From assembly GCA_041392165.1 (NCBI GenBank), contig JAWKMN010000007.1, positions 1-64,000 of the forward strand: a stretch of 64,000 bases of DNA, in the 5' to 3' direction. Positions 46,214 to 55,815 of the stretch are shown piece after piece. Positions within the stretch are counted from its first letter, which is position 1; the number at the start of each line of letters is the position of its first letter. Origin of the DNA: Arenibacter sp041392165 (GTDB lineage Bacteria; Bacteroidota; Bacteroidia; Flavobacteriales; Flavobacteriaceae). The notes under the pieces are model-generated. The model did no database searches. It saw nothing but the letters and a program-made list of their open reading frames with translations, and was not told the origin of the DNA. A program made the position numbers and the translations under genes.

Positions 46214-47920
46214 ATGAAAATGATAAAGAATAACGTTATACTAATAACCCTTTTGTGTACTTTTATTTTTTCTTGCAATGAAGAATATCTAAATGAGGTT
46301 CCTCTTGATCAATTCAGTCCTGAAAATTTATTGGTTGATCAATCCGGTTATGAGGCCGCTGTTGTTGCGTTGTACAATGCTGCTCGAGAAGAATATGCTG
46401 TGGCCTCAATAAACCTCGAGTATATGAACCTAGGTACCGATATGGTAAAATGGGGACGTGTCTCCAGTAGTGGTTTAAGGGATTATAACTTGCTTACACC
46501 TACCCTAAGCGCTACTTCCATCTATTGGGATTGGGCCTATAAACAGATGATAAGGCAGACCAATTTGATTTTAGATGACATAGACAATCCCGATTTGGAT
46601 ATGCCCGAAGAGGATAGAAATAATATTAAAGGACAAGCTCTTTTCTTTCGTGGTTATACCTATAATTTTTTGGCCAATCTTTATGGCGGGGTACCTATCG
46701 TGGCCACAAGTATAAAGGAGCCTCAATTTGACTTTACCAGAGCTTCAAGAGAGGAAGTGCTCCGTTTTGCTTCCGAAGACTTGGAACTTGCCTCAAAACT
46801 TCTTCCCAAAAGCGTGGAAGACGGTCGTATTCCAAAAGCAGCGGCATACCATATGTTAAGCGAGGTTAAAATATCCTTAGGTATGGAAACTGGAGATGAT
46901 ACTTTTTATAATGAGGCGATAATGGCCGCAACGGCTGTAATTAGTAAGGAAGCTGGAGATTATGGACTTGTTACACAGAGGTTCGGACCGGCAAGTTCAG
47001 AACCCGGAGATGTGTTCTCCGATGTATTTGCACAGGGCCAGATCAATAGGTCCTCGGGCAATACGGAGGTAATTTGGGCTTGGCAATTTGAAGCTTTCAA
47101 TGTCGGGGGAACCGCGGCGGGTGTTGGTGACTCTGGGAATAATGGACCAAGGTACTGGGCTCCGGAGCATTATGTGCTTGAAACCCCAAATGGAATACCC
47201 AATCTTCCAGCCGATAGTCTCAATAGGGGTATCGGTGTTGGTTCGCCCACAAACTATTATAAGTATGATATATGGAAACTGGATTCTACGGATATACGAA
47301 ATTCCAAGTACAATATTAGACGTACATTTTACTATAATAACCCTGCCGATCCAGAATTTTTTGGGAAACCAATGTACACCAAAAGAGGGGAGGATGGCAA
47401 TCTATATGTTGCTTTGGAGGATGGCTCCTTGACCAATCAAGTTTTGGATACTTTACGTCAATTCTATCCATGGATTCGAAAGACGGATGGTGAACCCTTT
47501 GAAGGTAACGTAATCATTGGTCGAACCTCCAAAGATTTGAGTGTGATTCGTGTTGCAGAAACGTATTTGTTACGGGCAGAAGCGTACTTAAGGCAAGGTA
47601 ATTTGGCTAGGGCTGCCCAAGACCTAAATGTGATTAGAAATAGGGCAGAAGCAAGCCCTATTGCTGAGGATGAAGTTAGTGAGGATTTCATTTTAGATGA
47701 GAGGGCAAGAGAACTGGTGGTTGAAGAACCAAGGATGCGTACACTCATCAGAATGGATAGACTGGTAGACCGCGTAAGAACTCACAATACTGAACCCGCG
47801 GTCCCTGGGGGACTTTCTTCGGGAGGTACAATACAAGATCATAATAGATTTTGGCCAATACCTCAAAAAGTGATAGATGCCAATGTAGGGGCAGAATTTC
47901 TTCAAAACCCAGGGTATTGA
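46214..47920 (+). CDS. SusD/RagB family surface lipoprotein
   Basis: Partner of the STN-SusC receptor. The lipobox is in LLCTFIFSC (Cys about residue 21) followed by NEEYLNEVPLDQFSPE, the usual RagB start. The SusD_RagB core includes YWDWAYKQMIRQTNLILDDI, ALFFRGYTYNFLANLYGGVP and DLSVIRVAETYLLRAEAYLR, with the end RNRFWPIPQKVIDANVGA in modified form (HNRFWPIPQ). 568 residues, intact. It should cap the receptor and bind the substrate. Confidence 0.95.
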   Translation: MKMIKNNVILITLLCTFIFSCNEEYLNEVPLDQFSPENLLVDQSGYEAAVVALYNAAREEYAVASINLEYMNLGTDMVKWGRVSSSGLRDYNLLTPTLSATSIYWDWAYKQMIRQTNLILDDIDNPDLDMPEEDRNNIKGQALFFRGYTYNFLANLYGGVPIVATSIKEPQFDFTRASREEVLRFASEDLELASKLLPKSVEDGRIPKAAAYHMLSEVKISLGMETGDDTFYNEAIMAATAVISKEAGDYGLVTQRFGPASSEPGDVFSDVFAQGQINRSSGNTEVIWAWQFEAFNVGGTAAGVGDSGNNGPRYWAPEHYVLETPNGIPNLPADSLNRGIGVGSPTNYYKYDIWKLDSTDIRNSKYNIRRTFYYNNPADPEFFGKPMYTKRGEDGNLYVALEDGSLTNQVLDTLRQFYPWIRKTDGEPFEGNVIIGRTSKDLSVIRVAETYLLRAEAYLRQGNLARAAQDLNVIRNRAEASPIAEDEVSEDFILDERARELVVEEPRMRTLIRMDRLVDRVRTHNTEPAVPGGLSSGGTIQDHNRFWPIPQKVIDANVGAEFLQNPGY

Positions 47921-48039
47921 GTCCAAATAAGTAGTAAGGTGCGTTTTAAATACGAAATGGAAACTTTTTACACCCTGCGTGGGTCACTTTTCTGCTCGTT
48001 GGTATTTCCCAGGAGTGGATTAATCAAAAATAAATAAGA

Positions 48040-49359
48040 ATGAAAAAAAGTGATATACAAAATTTTACTAGGAGAAATTGGTTGCGGCAAATGGCATTGG
48101 TCAATGCGGGGATATTACTACCTATACCAATGTTCTCCTGTAGTGATAAGAATCCTGAAAAAAGGAAAAAGGGAAGGATAGGTACTGTTTTAATGGTATC
48201 GGGTTGGCAGGATGTTAACATCGGTGATATCGCCCATACCCCAGGGTTATTGCATGTTTTTGAAACCTTCTTACCAGATATTGAAATTATCCTATGGAAG
48301 AGAAGTAGTGGCAAAGAAGTAGAAAAATTGCTGCATGAAAACTTTCCAAAAGTAAAAATTGTTTATGGTGATGTGAATGAGAAATATGAAGTGACCAACC
48401 CAGAGATAATATCTGCGTTCAAACAAGCCGATGTAATGGTCCATGGTTCTGGACCTTTTGTCGTGGGAAGGACCAATCTGGAGGCTTGGGCAAAATACTC
48501 CGATAAGCCATTTGGGATTTTTGGGACCACTATTCAGTATATTGATGATGGATTGAGGCAATTATTAAAGAAGGCTTCCTTTATTTATACTCGTGAGACC
48601 CAATCTTTGGAGGTGCTCAAGGAAAATGGAATAAGGGGTGATCACACTGGCTTTGCACCGGATGCAACCTTTTTTTTGGATTTGGAAAACGAAAACAAAG
48701 CTATCGCTTTTTTGTCCAGGAATGGCCTCGAAGAAAAAAAATTCATCTGTGCCATACCGAGACTTAGGTATACCCCTTACCATAAAACAAAGAAGGTGGA
48801 CTGGTCTAAGGAAAAAATACAGGAAGTTGAACGGGTAAATGAACTTTATAAGGAGGAAGACCATGCAAAACTTAGAGAAGCAATGATAGCTTGGATCCGC
48901 GAAACGGGCAATAAGGTTTTGGTATGTCCGGAAATGACTTATCAAGTTGACATTATGGACGAACTTCTGATAGATCCATTGCCTGAGGATGTTAAACCCT
49001 ACGTGATAAAACGAGGGTATTGGATGCCCGATGAAGCTGCATCTATATACAAAAGGGCCCATACCGTTCTAAGCTTTGAATGCCACTCTCCGATAATTGC
49101 AGCAGTAAATGATACTCCAATGTTTTATTTGCGTCAGCCAGAGGATACCATAAAGGGACAAATGTATTATGACCTTGGTTTTGAAGATTGGGTGTTTGAG
49201 ATTGAAGAGACCAGCGGTACCCAAATTGCCGATTCTTTACGTAAGGTATGGACTGACTATGATGGGGCAAGGGCCATGCTTATGGGAAATATGCGAAAGG
49301 TTAGTGATATTTATAACAATCGAACCCACCAAATTGTGAATGTATATAACAACCAATAG
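48040..49359 (+). CDS. Exported polysaccharide pyruvyltransferase-family protein
   Basis: A 439-residue protein. The N-terminus NFTRRNWLRQMALVNAGILL is Tat-like (twin Arg before a hydrophobic core), and MFSC may be a lipobox. The rest matches the pyruvyltransferase fold: VSGWQDVNIGDIAHTPGLL, ADVMVHGSGPFVVGRTNLEAW, FGIFGTTIQYIDDG, FIYTRETQSLEVLKENGI, FAPDATFFLD, and the late SFECHSPIIAAVNDTPMFYL with the family His. Typical members are cytoplasmic and add pyruvate ketals to sugars using PEP. An exported form just after SusCD is unusual; it may bind or modify the imported glycan. Gap to SusD is 119 bp. Confidence 0.8.
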   Translation: MKKSDIQNFTRRNWLRQMALVNAGILLPIPMFSCSDKNPEKRKKGRIGTVLMVSGWQDVNIGDIAHTPGLLHVFETFLPDIEIILWKRSSGKEVEKLLHENFPKVKIVYGDVNEKYEVTNPEIISAFKQADVMVHGSGPFVVGRTNLEAWAKYSDKPFGIFGTTIQYIDDGLRQLLKKASFIYTRETQSLEVLKENGIRGDHTGFAPDATFFLDLENENKAIAFLSRNGLEEKKFICAIPRLRYTPYHKTKKVDWSKEKIQEVERVNELYKEEDHAKLREAMIAWIRETGNKVLVCPEMTYQVDIMDELLIDPLPEDVKPYVIKRGYWMPDEAASIYKRAHTVLSFECHSPIIAAVNDTPMFYLRQPEDTIKGQMYYDLGFEDWVFEIEETSGTQIADSLRKVWTDYDGARAMLMGNMRKVSDIYNNRTHQIVNVYNNQ

Positions 49360-49581
49360 ATGGTTTTTCAGATGCATTTATATTTGAGTTTGTGGAGTGA
49401 CCGTACTTTTAAGTTTTACCGGACCAAAAGACGGGCAATACTTATTGGAGCCCTGAATTGATTTTAGGTACCTTGTTCGAAGATGGGACAAACTACTTGG
49501 GCGGAAGTGATTTAAAAAAAGAGAAACAATATGGGACGGCACCGTGTGGAGCGATGAAGAGCTTAATGTTACTGGCAAAAA

Positions 49582-49965
49582 ATGATTTTATTCATAATTT
49601 TAATCGTTGCTCTGGTCTTGGGCCATTTCGCCTACAGAAAGTTGGTTGAGAAAATATTCGGCGTGGACAGGGATTGTCCCATACCGGCCATAAGGTTAAA
49701 GGATGATATGGATATCATACCCTTGACCGAATGGTAAATTTTTCTCATCCAATTTCTAACCATAGCGGGGTTTGGCCCAATTTTCGGGGCAATAGCTGGA
49801 GCCATATTCGGAGCTTTGGCCTTTCTGTGGATGGTTCTGAGAAGCATATTTGCAAGGGGACACGATTATTTTTCGGGCATGTTTTCTGTTCGGAACAACG
49901 GGCTGAGCATTAGTGGGGTAGTGAGTGTTATTCTTGGTCCGGAGAATCATAAAATAGGCGAATAG
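49582..49965 (+). pseudogene. cstA: N-terminal fragment of carbon starvation protein CstA
   Basis: From ATG 49582 the frame reads as the start of the CstA peptide transporter: a membrane helix (FIILIVALVLGHFAYRK), KIFGVDRDCPIPAIRLKDD, PLTEW, then an in-frame TAA at 49735-49737 where Lys is expected, and the conserved FLIQFLTIAGFGPIFGAIAG, LWMVLRSIFARG, DYFSGMFSVRNNG. Homology stops near 49920, after about 115 of the usual 500 or more residues. The bases before it (49378-49580) also look like decayed coding DNA. Clearly nonfunctional. Confidence 0.8.
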
Positions 49966-50146
49966 ATCCCTTTGATATAAAAGCCAGCTTATGGCATAGC
50001 TGTCCGGATTTTAGAAAGACTTCATTTCTTTTAAGGTACTCTTCCTTCATGATGTTTTTAAGTGCGGACAATTCTTTCTCCGATGCCCTAAATGTTCTTT
50101 CTATATTAAAAATGAAGTGGTTCATTTTGTTTTTTATATAAATCAA
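49928..50146 (-). pseudogene. N-terminal fragment of a Crp/Fnr-family regulator
   Basis: About 72 residues: SEKELSALKNIMKEEYLKRN, EVFLKSGQLCHKLAFISKGS, IRLFYDSPDQE. This is the beginning of a cyclic-nucleotide-binding beta roll; the rest of the sensor domain and the helix-turn-helix are missing. The stop at 49928 falls where the cstA fragment on the other strand ends, so both were cut at the same junction. Confidence 0.72.
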
Positions 50147-50181
50147 TGTTATAAAAGTACACTCAAATTTAATCTTTATAA

Positions 50182-50357
50182 TTCCCCTATGGCTCTGCCT
50201 CGGGGTTTCCTATCATACCTCCCCTTGGGGGAGGTCGGAATTGCTTTTTTACAATTCCGGATGGGGCAAAATACAAAATTTTGGCTTTTGGCCCTAAGGC
50301 CAAAATGAAACCGGCGAAATACCTCTATGGTTCTGCCTAGAGGATGGTCGGTTTCAT
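50182..50357. repeat. Cluster of nested hairpins (REP-like)
   Basis: CCCC/GGGG around TATGGCTCTGCCTC (50184-50205), CCTCCCC TT GGGGGAGG (50218-50234), GGAATT/AATTCC (50237-50258), TTTTGGCC/GGCCAAAA (50286-50305), and an outer stem ATGAAACCG/CGGTTTCAT (50305-50357) enclosing CCTCT/AGAGG. The motif CTATGG[CT]TCTGCC appears twice. From 50147 to 50654 there is no gene I can support. Confidence 0.6.
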
Positions 50358-50654
50358 GAAATTTTTTATTTGAAAGACCTGTGTGTTTTGAAAAAGTTTT
50401 TTGAAATAACCTTTTTTGTTTTTGCTTTCCGTGTTCTTAAAGGGATTATTCTTAGGATTACATATAGTGTTACTAAATTTCGATGACAGATACTATTACA
50501 GCCGTTGTTTTAAAAAGGAAGTTGTGTCACCGCCCAAACGGTTTTGGGAAGAACCGGGTATTTTTATTGTGGCAAGTAATACATCCTTTTTTTATCTATT
50601 ATCCATTTATTCAAGGAAGGATGTGTTCTATCTTTGTAGAAAACAGTTTTAGTT

Positions 50655-51266
50655 ATGAATAGATTAGTAGACTTCTTTAGTAAAGGACATTCCAATTTCG
50701 TCCATTTTATTCGCGTTGCGATTTTTATCGTAATGGCTTGGATTGGTGGATTAAAAGCATATCAATATGAAGCAGATGGTATTGTTCCTTTTGTAACGAA
50801 CAGTCCGTTTATGAGCTTTTTCTATGAACACACCAATGATGTAGGTGTCAATGACCAGGGTGAAACCGTTGCACAATACAAACTACACAAAAATCCCGAG
50901 GGCAAGATGGTAGCCGAAAATATTAAGTGGCATCAATCAAACGGTACATATATTTTTTCATATGGTTTAGGGACCATAATCGTCATCATAGGATTAATAG
51001 TACTTTTGGGTATTTGGTTCCCAAGAATAGGGTTTTGGGGAGGGTTATTGACCTTTGGAATGTCTATTGTTACCTTATCATTTCTTATCACTACACCAGA
51101 AGTTTACGTCCCCAATTTAGGCGGAGATATGCCGACCCCCCATTTTGGATTTCCATTTTTGTCCGGAGCAGGAAGATTGGTCTTAAAAGATATTATTATG
51201 ATGTCTGGAGGTTTAATTATTGCATCGGACTGTGCTAAAAAGATAAAAATTATGGGTAACTTATAG
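50655..51266 (+). CDS. DUF417 (YkgB/RclC-like) membrane protein
   Basis: A 203-residue inner-membrane protein of the DUF417 family. Membrane helices at about 15-35 (VHFIRVAIFIVMAWIGGLKA), 100-120, 125-145 and 175-190. Family marks: YQYEADGIVPFVTNSPFMSF near the start and LSFLITTPEVYVP then GRLVLKDIIMMSGGL near the end. E. coli RclC of this family protects against reactive chlorine species. The function here is only inferred; no RclA or RclB neighbours are present. Confidence 0.85.
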   Translation: MNRLVDFFSKGHSNFVHFIRVAIFIVMAWIGGLKAYQYEADGIVPFVTNSPFMSFFYEHTNDVGVNDQGETVAQYKLHKNPEGKMVAENIKWHQSNGTYIFSYGLGTIIVIIGLIVLLGIWFPRIGFWGGLLTFGMSIVTLSFLITTPEVYVPNLGGDMPTPHFGFPFLSGAGRLVLKDIIMMSGGLIIASDCAKKIKIMGNL

Positions 51267-51391
51267 ACATAATGTGGGCAAAGGTGTTAAATAGAAAGAA
51301 TTGACCATTGACAAGCACAATGTCAAATCGAAAATTAATGTATATTAACCCGTAGTTTTGATGAAACCTTCCGTTGCCCATATTATAAAGT

Positions 51392-52684
51392 ATGACAAAC
51401 TCAAAGAAAGTTAGTTTAAAAGACGCCATATCAATAGGTATAGGAGGAATGGTTGGAGGTGGGATATTTGCTGTTTTAGGATTGGCAGTTTCCTTAGCAA
51501 AAGGTGGCACACCGCTGGCATTTTTTTTTGCTGGGATTCTTGCACTTATAACCTCATACAGTTATGTTAATCTATCAAAAAAATACCCTGATCGTGGTGG
51601 TACGGTTAAATTTATAAATCAAGGATTTGGTAAAACTATATTTAGTGGTGCCATTAATAATTTACTATGGATAAGCTATATAGTAATGTTATCACTTTAT
51701 GCTTCGGCATTTGGTTCTTATGCACCAAATCTTTGGGAAATCACACAAAGTAAAACCATAGATTTTCATATTTATGCTAGTGCCATAATTTTACTAGCAA
51801 CAGCCATTAACTATTATAGTATTGCCGTAGTTGGCAAAATTGAATCTTACGCAGTGATTATCAAACTGATAATTCTTGTTGGATTTATAGGTGTTGGGGT
51901 TTATGGATTGACCGACAATCCCAATATTTCTCAACTGTCCGTTTCAAATTGGGAAAATCCATTGAAATTATTTGCTGGAGGAATGGTAATTTTTGTTGCC
52001 TATGAAGGCTTCGAATTAATTGCCAATGCTGCTCCGGACATTGAAAATCCTGAAAAAAATATACCAAGGGCATATTACTATTCTATAATTTTCGTAATTA
52101 TATTATATGTCATCATAGCTTTGGTTACTGTTGGCTCACTACCTTTTGAACAGATAGCAAAAGCTAAAGATTATGTTTTGGCTGAAGCCGCCAAACCTTT
52201 GCTGGGACAACCTGGTTTTACAATAATTACAGTTGCAGCCCTGATTTCTACATTCTCTGCGATAAACGCATCACTATACGGTGGAAGTAAAGTAAACTAC
52301 GAAATAGCAGAAGATGATGAGTTGCCACACCATTTTCTTGCAAAGTTTTGGAATCAACCTGTTGGTCTTCTAATTACGGCCATTGCAACCCTTATTTTGG
52401 TCAATCTGCTAAATCTTGAAAGTATTTCTACCGCCGGAAGCATTGGTTTTATCCTCATTTTTAGCATTGTCAATTATGTAGGTTTTAAGCTTGCAAAGGA
52501 AATAGGGGCAATTAAGACCATACCTCTCATTGGATTTATATTATGTGGTCTCGCTTTAATTGTTCTTGTCAATCAACAGATTAGCGATAATCTAACAGGG
52601 ATATTTGTATCTATGGGCATAATCCTTCTTTGTTTTCTAGTAGAATCTATATATAAGAAAACCGAAAGTAGGAAAAACAAATAA
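51392..52684 (+). CDS. APC-superfamily amino acid permease
   Basis: A 430-residue inner-membrane transporter with about 12 hydrophobic segments. The first helix has the APC consensus ISIGIGGMVGGGIFAVLG with the unwound GGMVGGG substrate loop. TM6 region is FAGGMVIFVAYEGFELIANAA followed by DIENPEKNIPRA, the classical family loop. It probably imports amino acids with protons or sodium. It starts 125 bp after the DUF417 gene; functional link unknown. Confidence 0.88.
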   Translation: MTNSKKVSLKDAISIGIGGMVGGGIFAVLGLAVSLAKGGTPLAFFFAGILALITSYSYVNLSKKYPDRGGTVKFINQGFGKTIFSGAINNLLWISYIVMLSLYASAFGSYAPNLWEITQSKTIDFHIYASAIILLATAINYYSIAVVGKIESYAVIIKLIILVGFIGVGVYGLTDNPNISQLSVSNWENPLKLFAGGMVIFVAYEGFELIANAAPDIENPEKNIPRAYYYSIIFVIILYVIIALVTVGSLPFEQIAKAKDYVLAEAAKPLLGQPGFTIITVAALISTFSAINASLYGGSKVNYEIAEDDELPHHFLAKFWNQPVGLLITAIATLILVNLLNLESISTAGSIGFILIFSIVNYVGFKLAKEIGAIKTIPLIGFILCGLALIVLVNQQISDNLTGIFVSMGIILLCFLVESIYKKTESRKNK

Positions 52685-53017
52685 TGCCCGTTTATGAATG
52701 AACTAGCGGAAAATGCGACTAAAATTTAGGATGAGTTTCAAATTAAATGGTACGTTCATAAACTGCGTAATGTAAGGAAAAAGGCGAGTTATTATAAAAA
52801 AGAGCAAAAAATTTCCCAAGTGGAAACCAAAAGTTCCTATTTTGTAAGCACTAAGGGGATTACCAAAACTATGGTTTGTATAAATTAAAGAGCAAACCAA
52901 AAAACTGTGCCCTTCATTTACACCATAGTATGCGGTACATTCCAACAAAAACTATTTGTTACATTAGGCCTATTTGCAGATATAGTTATTAATTATATCC
53001 ACTTGTTACCCTTAATT
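52685..53017. other. Intergenic stretch with a short coding remnant
   Basis: At 52732-52890 the + strand has an open stretch of about 52 codons with coding composition (DEFQIKWYVHKLRNVRKKAS, YFVSTKGITKTMVCIN) but no start codon. It may be the end of a lost gene; family not recognised. Confidence 0.25.
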
Positions 53018-54106
53018 ATGAGAAACATAGCAAGCTTAATAATTTTATTTGTGGGCACACTCTGTTATGGACAAATTTCTTATCAATATTATCAACCCAA
53101 AGAATTTAAGGACGGATGGAAAACAAACCACTTGAAATCACAGAATGTCGACACAACATTAATTAATAGGTTGTTCAGCCAAATGAACAATGGGAAAAAT
53201 AAAATTCACAGCGTTCTATTGGCGAAAGATAACCAACTCATTATAGAAGAGTACTTTAACGGGCAATCGATGGAGCAGCCACATGATCTGCGGTCTGTAA
53301 CCAAAAGCATAAGAGCTATTTTAATGGGAATTGCCATTGACAAAAAAATTGTTGAGGATGTTGATGACCCCATATCAAAATACCTTAAAAAGCCAATACC
53401 AAATAAAAATCTTGACCAGAGAAAAGGAAAGATTACCATCAAACACCTTTTGACTATGTCGAGTGGACTTGATTGTAATGATTGGGATAAAAAATCAAAG
53501 GGACAAGAGGACAAAGTTTATAGAAAAGAAGATTGGCTCCAGTATACACTTGACCTACCAATGATTAATGACCCTGGAAAAGTATCAAATTACTGTTCAA
53601 TGGGAGCCGTTTTGATAGCGGAAATAATAAGTCAGGCTTCGGGAATGACAATAGACGATTTCGCAGAACAGTACTTATTCCTTCCATTGGGGATTTCCAG
53701 CGTAAAATGGGGACATACTTCAGATAAAAAAAATATCCCATCAGGGAAACGTTTATATATGACATCACGAGATATGGCTAAAATTGGCCAATTGATCCTC
53801 AATAACGGCAAGTGGAACCAAAAACAAGTTGTGTCCGAGAAATGGATTGAGGAATCTACTACACCAAAAACAAGGATTACAGGAATGGATTACGGTTATT
53901 TTTGGTGGAACATTCCAATTAAAATAGATGAAAAAGTGATCGTTTCCAAAACGGCGACAGGAAATGGAGGGCAATATATAATGGTATTTTCAGAGATGGA
54001 TATGATTGCTGTATTTACTGGAGGTGCCTATAATTCACAAGAGGATAAATTGCCTTTTGCCATAATGAAAGATATTATACTGCCAACATTCAACAACGGG
54101 AAATAA
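53018..54106 (+). CDS. Serine hydrolase of the beta-lactamase/class C family, secreted
   Basis: ATG 53018 gives a signal peptide (NIASLIILFVGTLCYGQ); an ATG 111 bp upstream would bury it. The S-x-x-K nucleophile motif is in DLRSVTKSIRAILMG (Ser-Val-Thr-Lys), and the second-motif Tyr in VSNYCSMGAVLIAEI (Y-C-S at the Y-x-[NS] position). The third KTG-like triad is probably KTATGNGGQYI near the end. Such periplasmic proteins include esterases and D-amino acid peptidases; the substrate cannot be deduced. About 362 residues, intact. Confidence 0.85.
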   Translation: MRNIASLIILFVGTLCYGQISYQYYQPKEFKDGWKTNHLKSQNVDTTLINRLFSQMNNGKNKIHSVLLAKDNQLIIEEYFNGQSMEQPHDLRSVTKSIRAILMGIAIDKKIVEDVDDPISKYLKKPIPNKNLDQRKGKITIKHLLTMSSGLDCNDWDKKSKGQEDKVYRKEDWLQYTLDLPMINDPGKVSNYCSMGAVLIAEIISQASGMTIDDFAEQYLFLPLGISSVKWGHTSDKKNIPSGKRLYMTSRDMAKIGQLILNNGKWNQKQVVSEKWIEESTTPKTRITGMDYGYFWWNIPIKIDEKVIVSKTATGNGGQYIMVFSEMDMIAVFTGGAYNSQEDKLPFAIMKDIILPTFNNGK

Positions 54107-54438
54107 TTAACCATAATTCTAGCTGTAAAGCCAGGTCCGGGTATTCTGTTGATAGACCTTTTTTCTACTATAATGACTTCTAAACTATAGGATGTTCCAG
54201 TTTTTAGTGCCTGCTGTTCCCTTTTTACTCTGTGGACATCCTGCCAATGGCCCAACTTAGCTTCAAGGACATTCTAAATGACTAGTGGAGGCAGCTCTAT
54301 TATAGGCTTCCCTAAAAAATGCCTGCCAAAGTTTAACCATTTTACTATCTTAGTCTACAACCAATGCAACGTTGTGTTGTACAAACCGTTAGGCATCAAC
54401 AAAAATCAAATAGAAATCTTTAAAATAAGGATATTGAA
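54107..54438. other. Intergenic stretch with a - strand remnant
   Basis: A - strand frame around 54110-54270 has coding-like composition (GHWQDVHRVKREQQALKTGT) but no intact start and no family recognised. The rest up to the sulfatase gene contains nothing I can support. Confidence 0.25.
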
Positions 54439-55815
54439 ATGATAAAACTATTAATTGTCGGAATGTTTTTTTCATTATTTTTTTCATCATGCAAAGAGCA
54501 TTCCAAATTAAAACCGAATATAGTTTTAATTTTAGTGGATGACCTAGGAATACCGCAGCTTGGATGTTATGGAAGTTCTTTCTATAAAACACCGAACATA
54601 GACAAACTGGCCCAAGAAGGAGCAAAATTCACACAGGCCTATTCCGCAGCTTCTGTTTGCAGTCCAACCCGTGCTGCTTTACTTACTGGTAAATATCCGG
54701 CCAGGTTGCATATAACGGACTTTATTGCCGGAAATAATGATTCTAACTATCCACTTTTAGAGCCTAACTGGCAGAAATTCTTGCCTATTGAAGAAACTAC
54801 TATTGCAGAGGTACTCAAAGGAAGTGGTTACGAAACGGCATTATTTGGAAAATGGCATTTGAGCAAACAAAAAACACCTCCCGTTAGCTTGGAACATAAT
54901 CCTGATAAGCAAGGCTTTGATGAAACATTTGTCACTTATAAACCAGAAAATAATTTGCCTTTAGGAGCGTGGCAAACAGCAGAAAAAGATGCACATAGTG
55001 TGGACACTCTAACGAGCATTGCCATTAATTTTATCAAACGCAATAAGGATTCTCCATTCTTCTTGGTGGTATCACATAATTCTATACATGATCCACTTAT
55101 GGAAAAGGAGACTTCCATTAATAGATTCAATAATCTTTACAATTCCAATGAACCAGAAAACAACCCTGTATGGGGGGCAATGGTAGAGCGAATCGATAAG
55201 AATTTAGGACGTTTACAAAGGACAATCGCAGATTTAAACTTGGAGGAAAAAACTATTGTTATTTTTTATTCTGACAATGGAGCAAAAGATAAGTATGCAA
55301 AACAAACGCCTTTCAGAAAGGGAAAAGGATGGTTGTATGAAGGTGGAATAAGGGTTCCCTTGCTTATAAAATGGAAAGGAGAAATTGAAGAAGGTATTTT
55401 ATGTGATACTCCAATTATTACAATGGATTTTTTCTCAACCTTACTTGATGTAACATCTAGTCAGAGGAACGATGTAACTGACGGAATCAATATTTTTTCT
55501 GCATTGAAAAACAAACAAAATCATTTTAAGCGAAATCTTTATTGGAATTATCCCCATTACCATAAAGGTTCCGGGATGAAACCAGCTTGTGCTATCCGTT
55601 CGGGAGATTATAAGCTAATTAAATGGTACGAACCTTACTTGTTGGGACAAGATAGCATCTACGAACTTTTTAACCTAAAAAATGATATTGGAGAATCTTA
55701 TAATTTGGCTTATGAACTTCCTCAGAAAGTAAAGGAATTGGACCAGCTTTTGGAAGAATGGAAAGAAGGGGTCAATGCACAAGAACCGACCAAAAATTTA
55801 CATTATATAGAATAA
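54439..55815 (+). CDS. Sulfatase (arylsulfatase-type) lipoprotein
   Basis: A 458-residue sulfatase. Signal with lipobox FFSSC (Cys 18). Calcium-binding Asp 34 and 35 are in LILVDDLGIPQLGCYGS, and the S1 signature VCSPTRAALLTGKYP holds Cys 74, which is converted to formylglycine. Downstream are FGKWHLSK (Lys and His), NSIHDPLM (His) and FYSDNGAKDKY (Asp, Asn). All catalytic residues seem present. It probably desulfates a marine polysaccharide in the periplasm or at the surface. A sulfatase-maturing enzyme would have to be encoded elsewhere. Confidence 0.92.
   Translation: MIKLLIVGMFFSLFFSSCKEHSKLKPNIVLILVDDLGIPQLGCYGSSFYKTPNIDKLAQEGAKFTQAYSAASVCSPTRAALLTGKYPARLHITDFIAGNNDSNYPLLEPNWQKFLPIEETTIAEVLKGSGYETALFGKWHLSKQKTPPVSLEHNPDKQGFDETFVTYKPENNLPLGAWQTAEKDAHSVDTLTSIAINFIKRNKDSPFFLVVSHNSIHDPLMEKETSINRFNNLYNSNEPENNPVWGAMVERIDKNLGRLQRTIADLNLEEKTIVIFYSDNGAKDKYAKQTPFRKGKGWLYEGGIRVPLLIKWKGEIEEGILCDTPIITMDFFSTLLDVTSSQRNDVTDGINIFSALKNKQNHFKRNLYWNYPHYHKGSGMKPACAIRSGDYKLIKWYEPYLLGQDSIYELFNLKNDIGESYNLAYELPQKVKELDQLLEEWKEGVNAQEPTKNLHYIE

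Noticed and set aside
50416..50652. 78-residue + strand gene before DUF417
   Set aside because: Composition not coding-like and no motif; kept as intergenic.
54028..54255. 75-residue - strand gene
   Set aside because: Part looks like coding remains but it overlaps the serine hydrolase end and has no intact start or known family.
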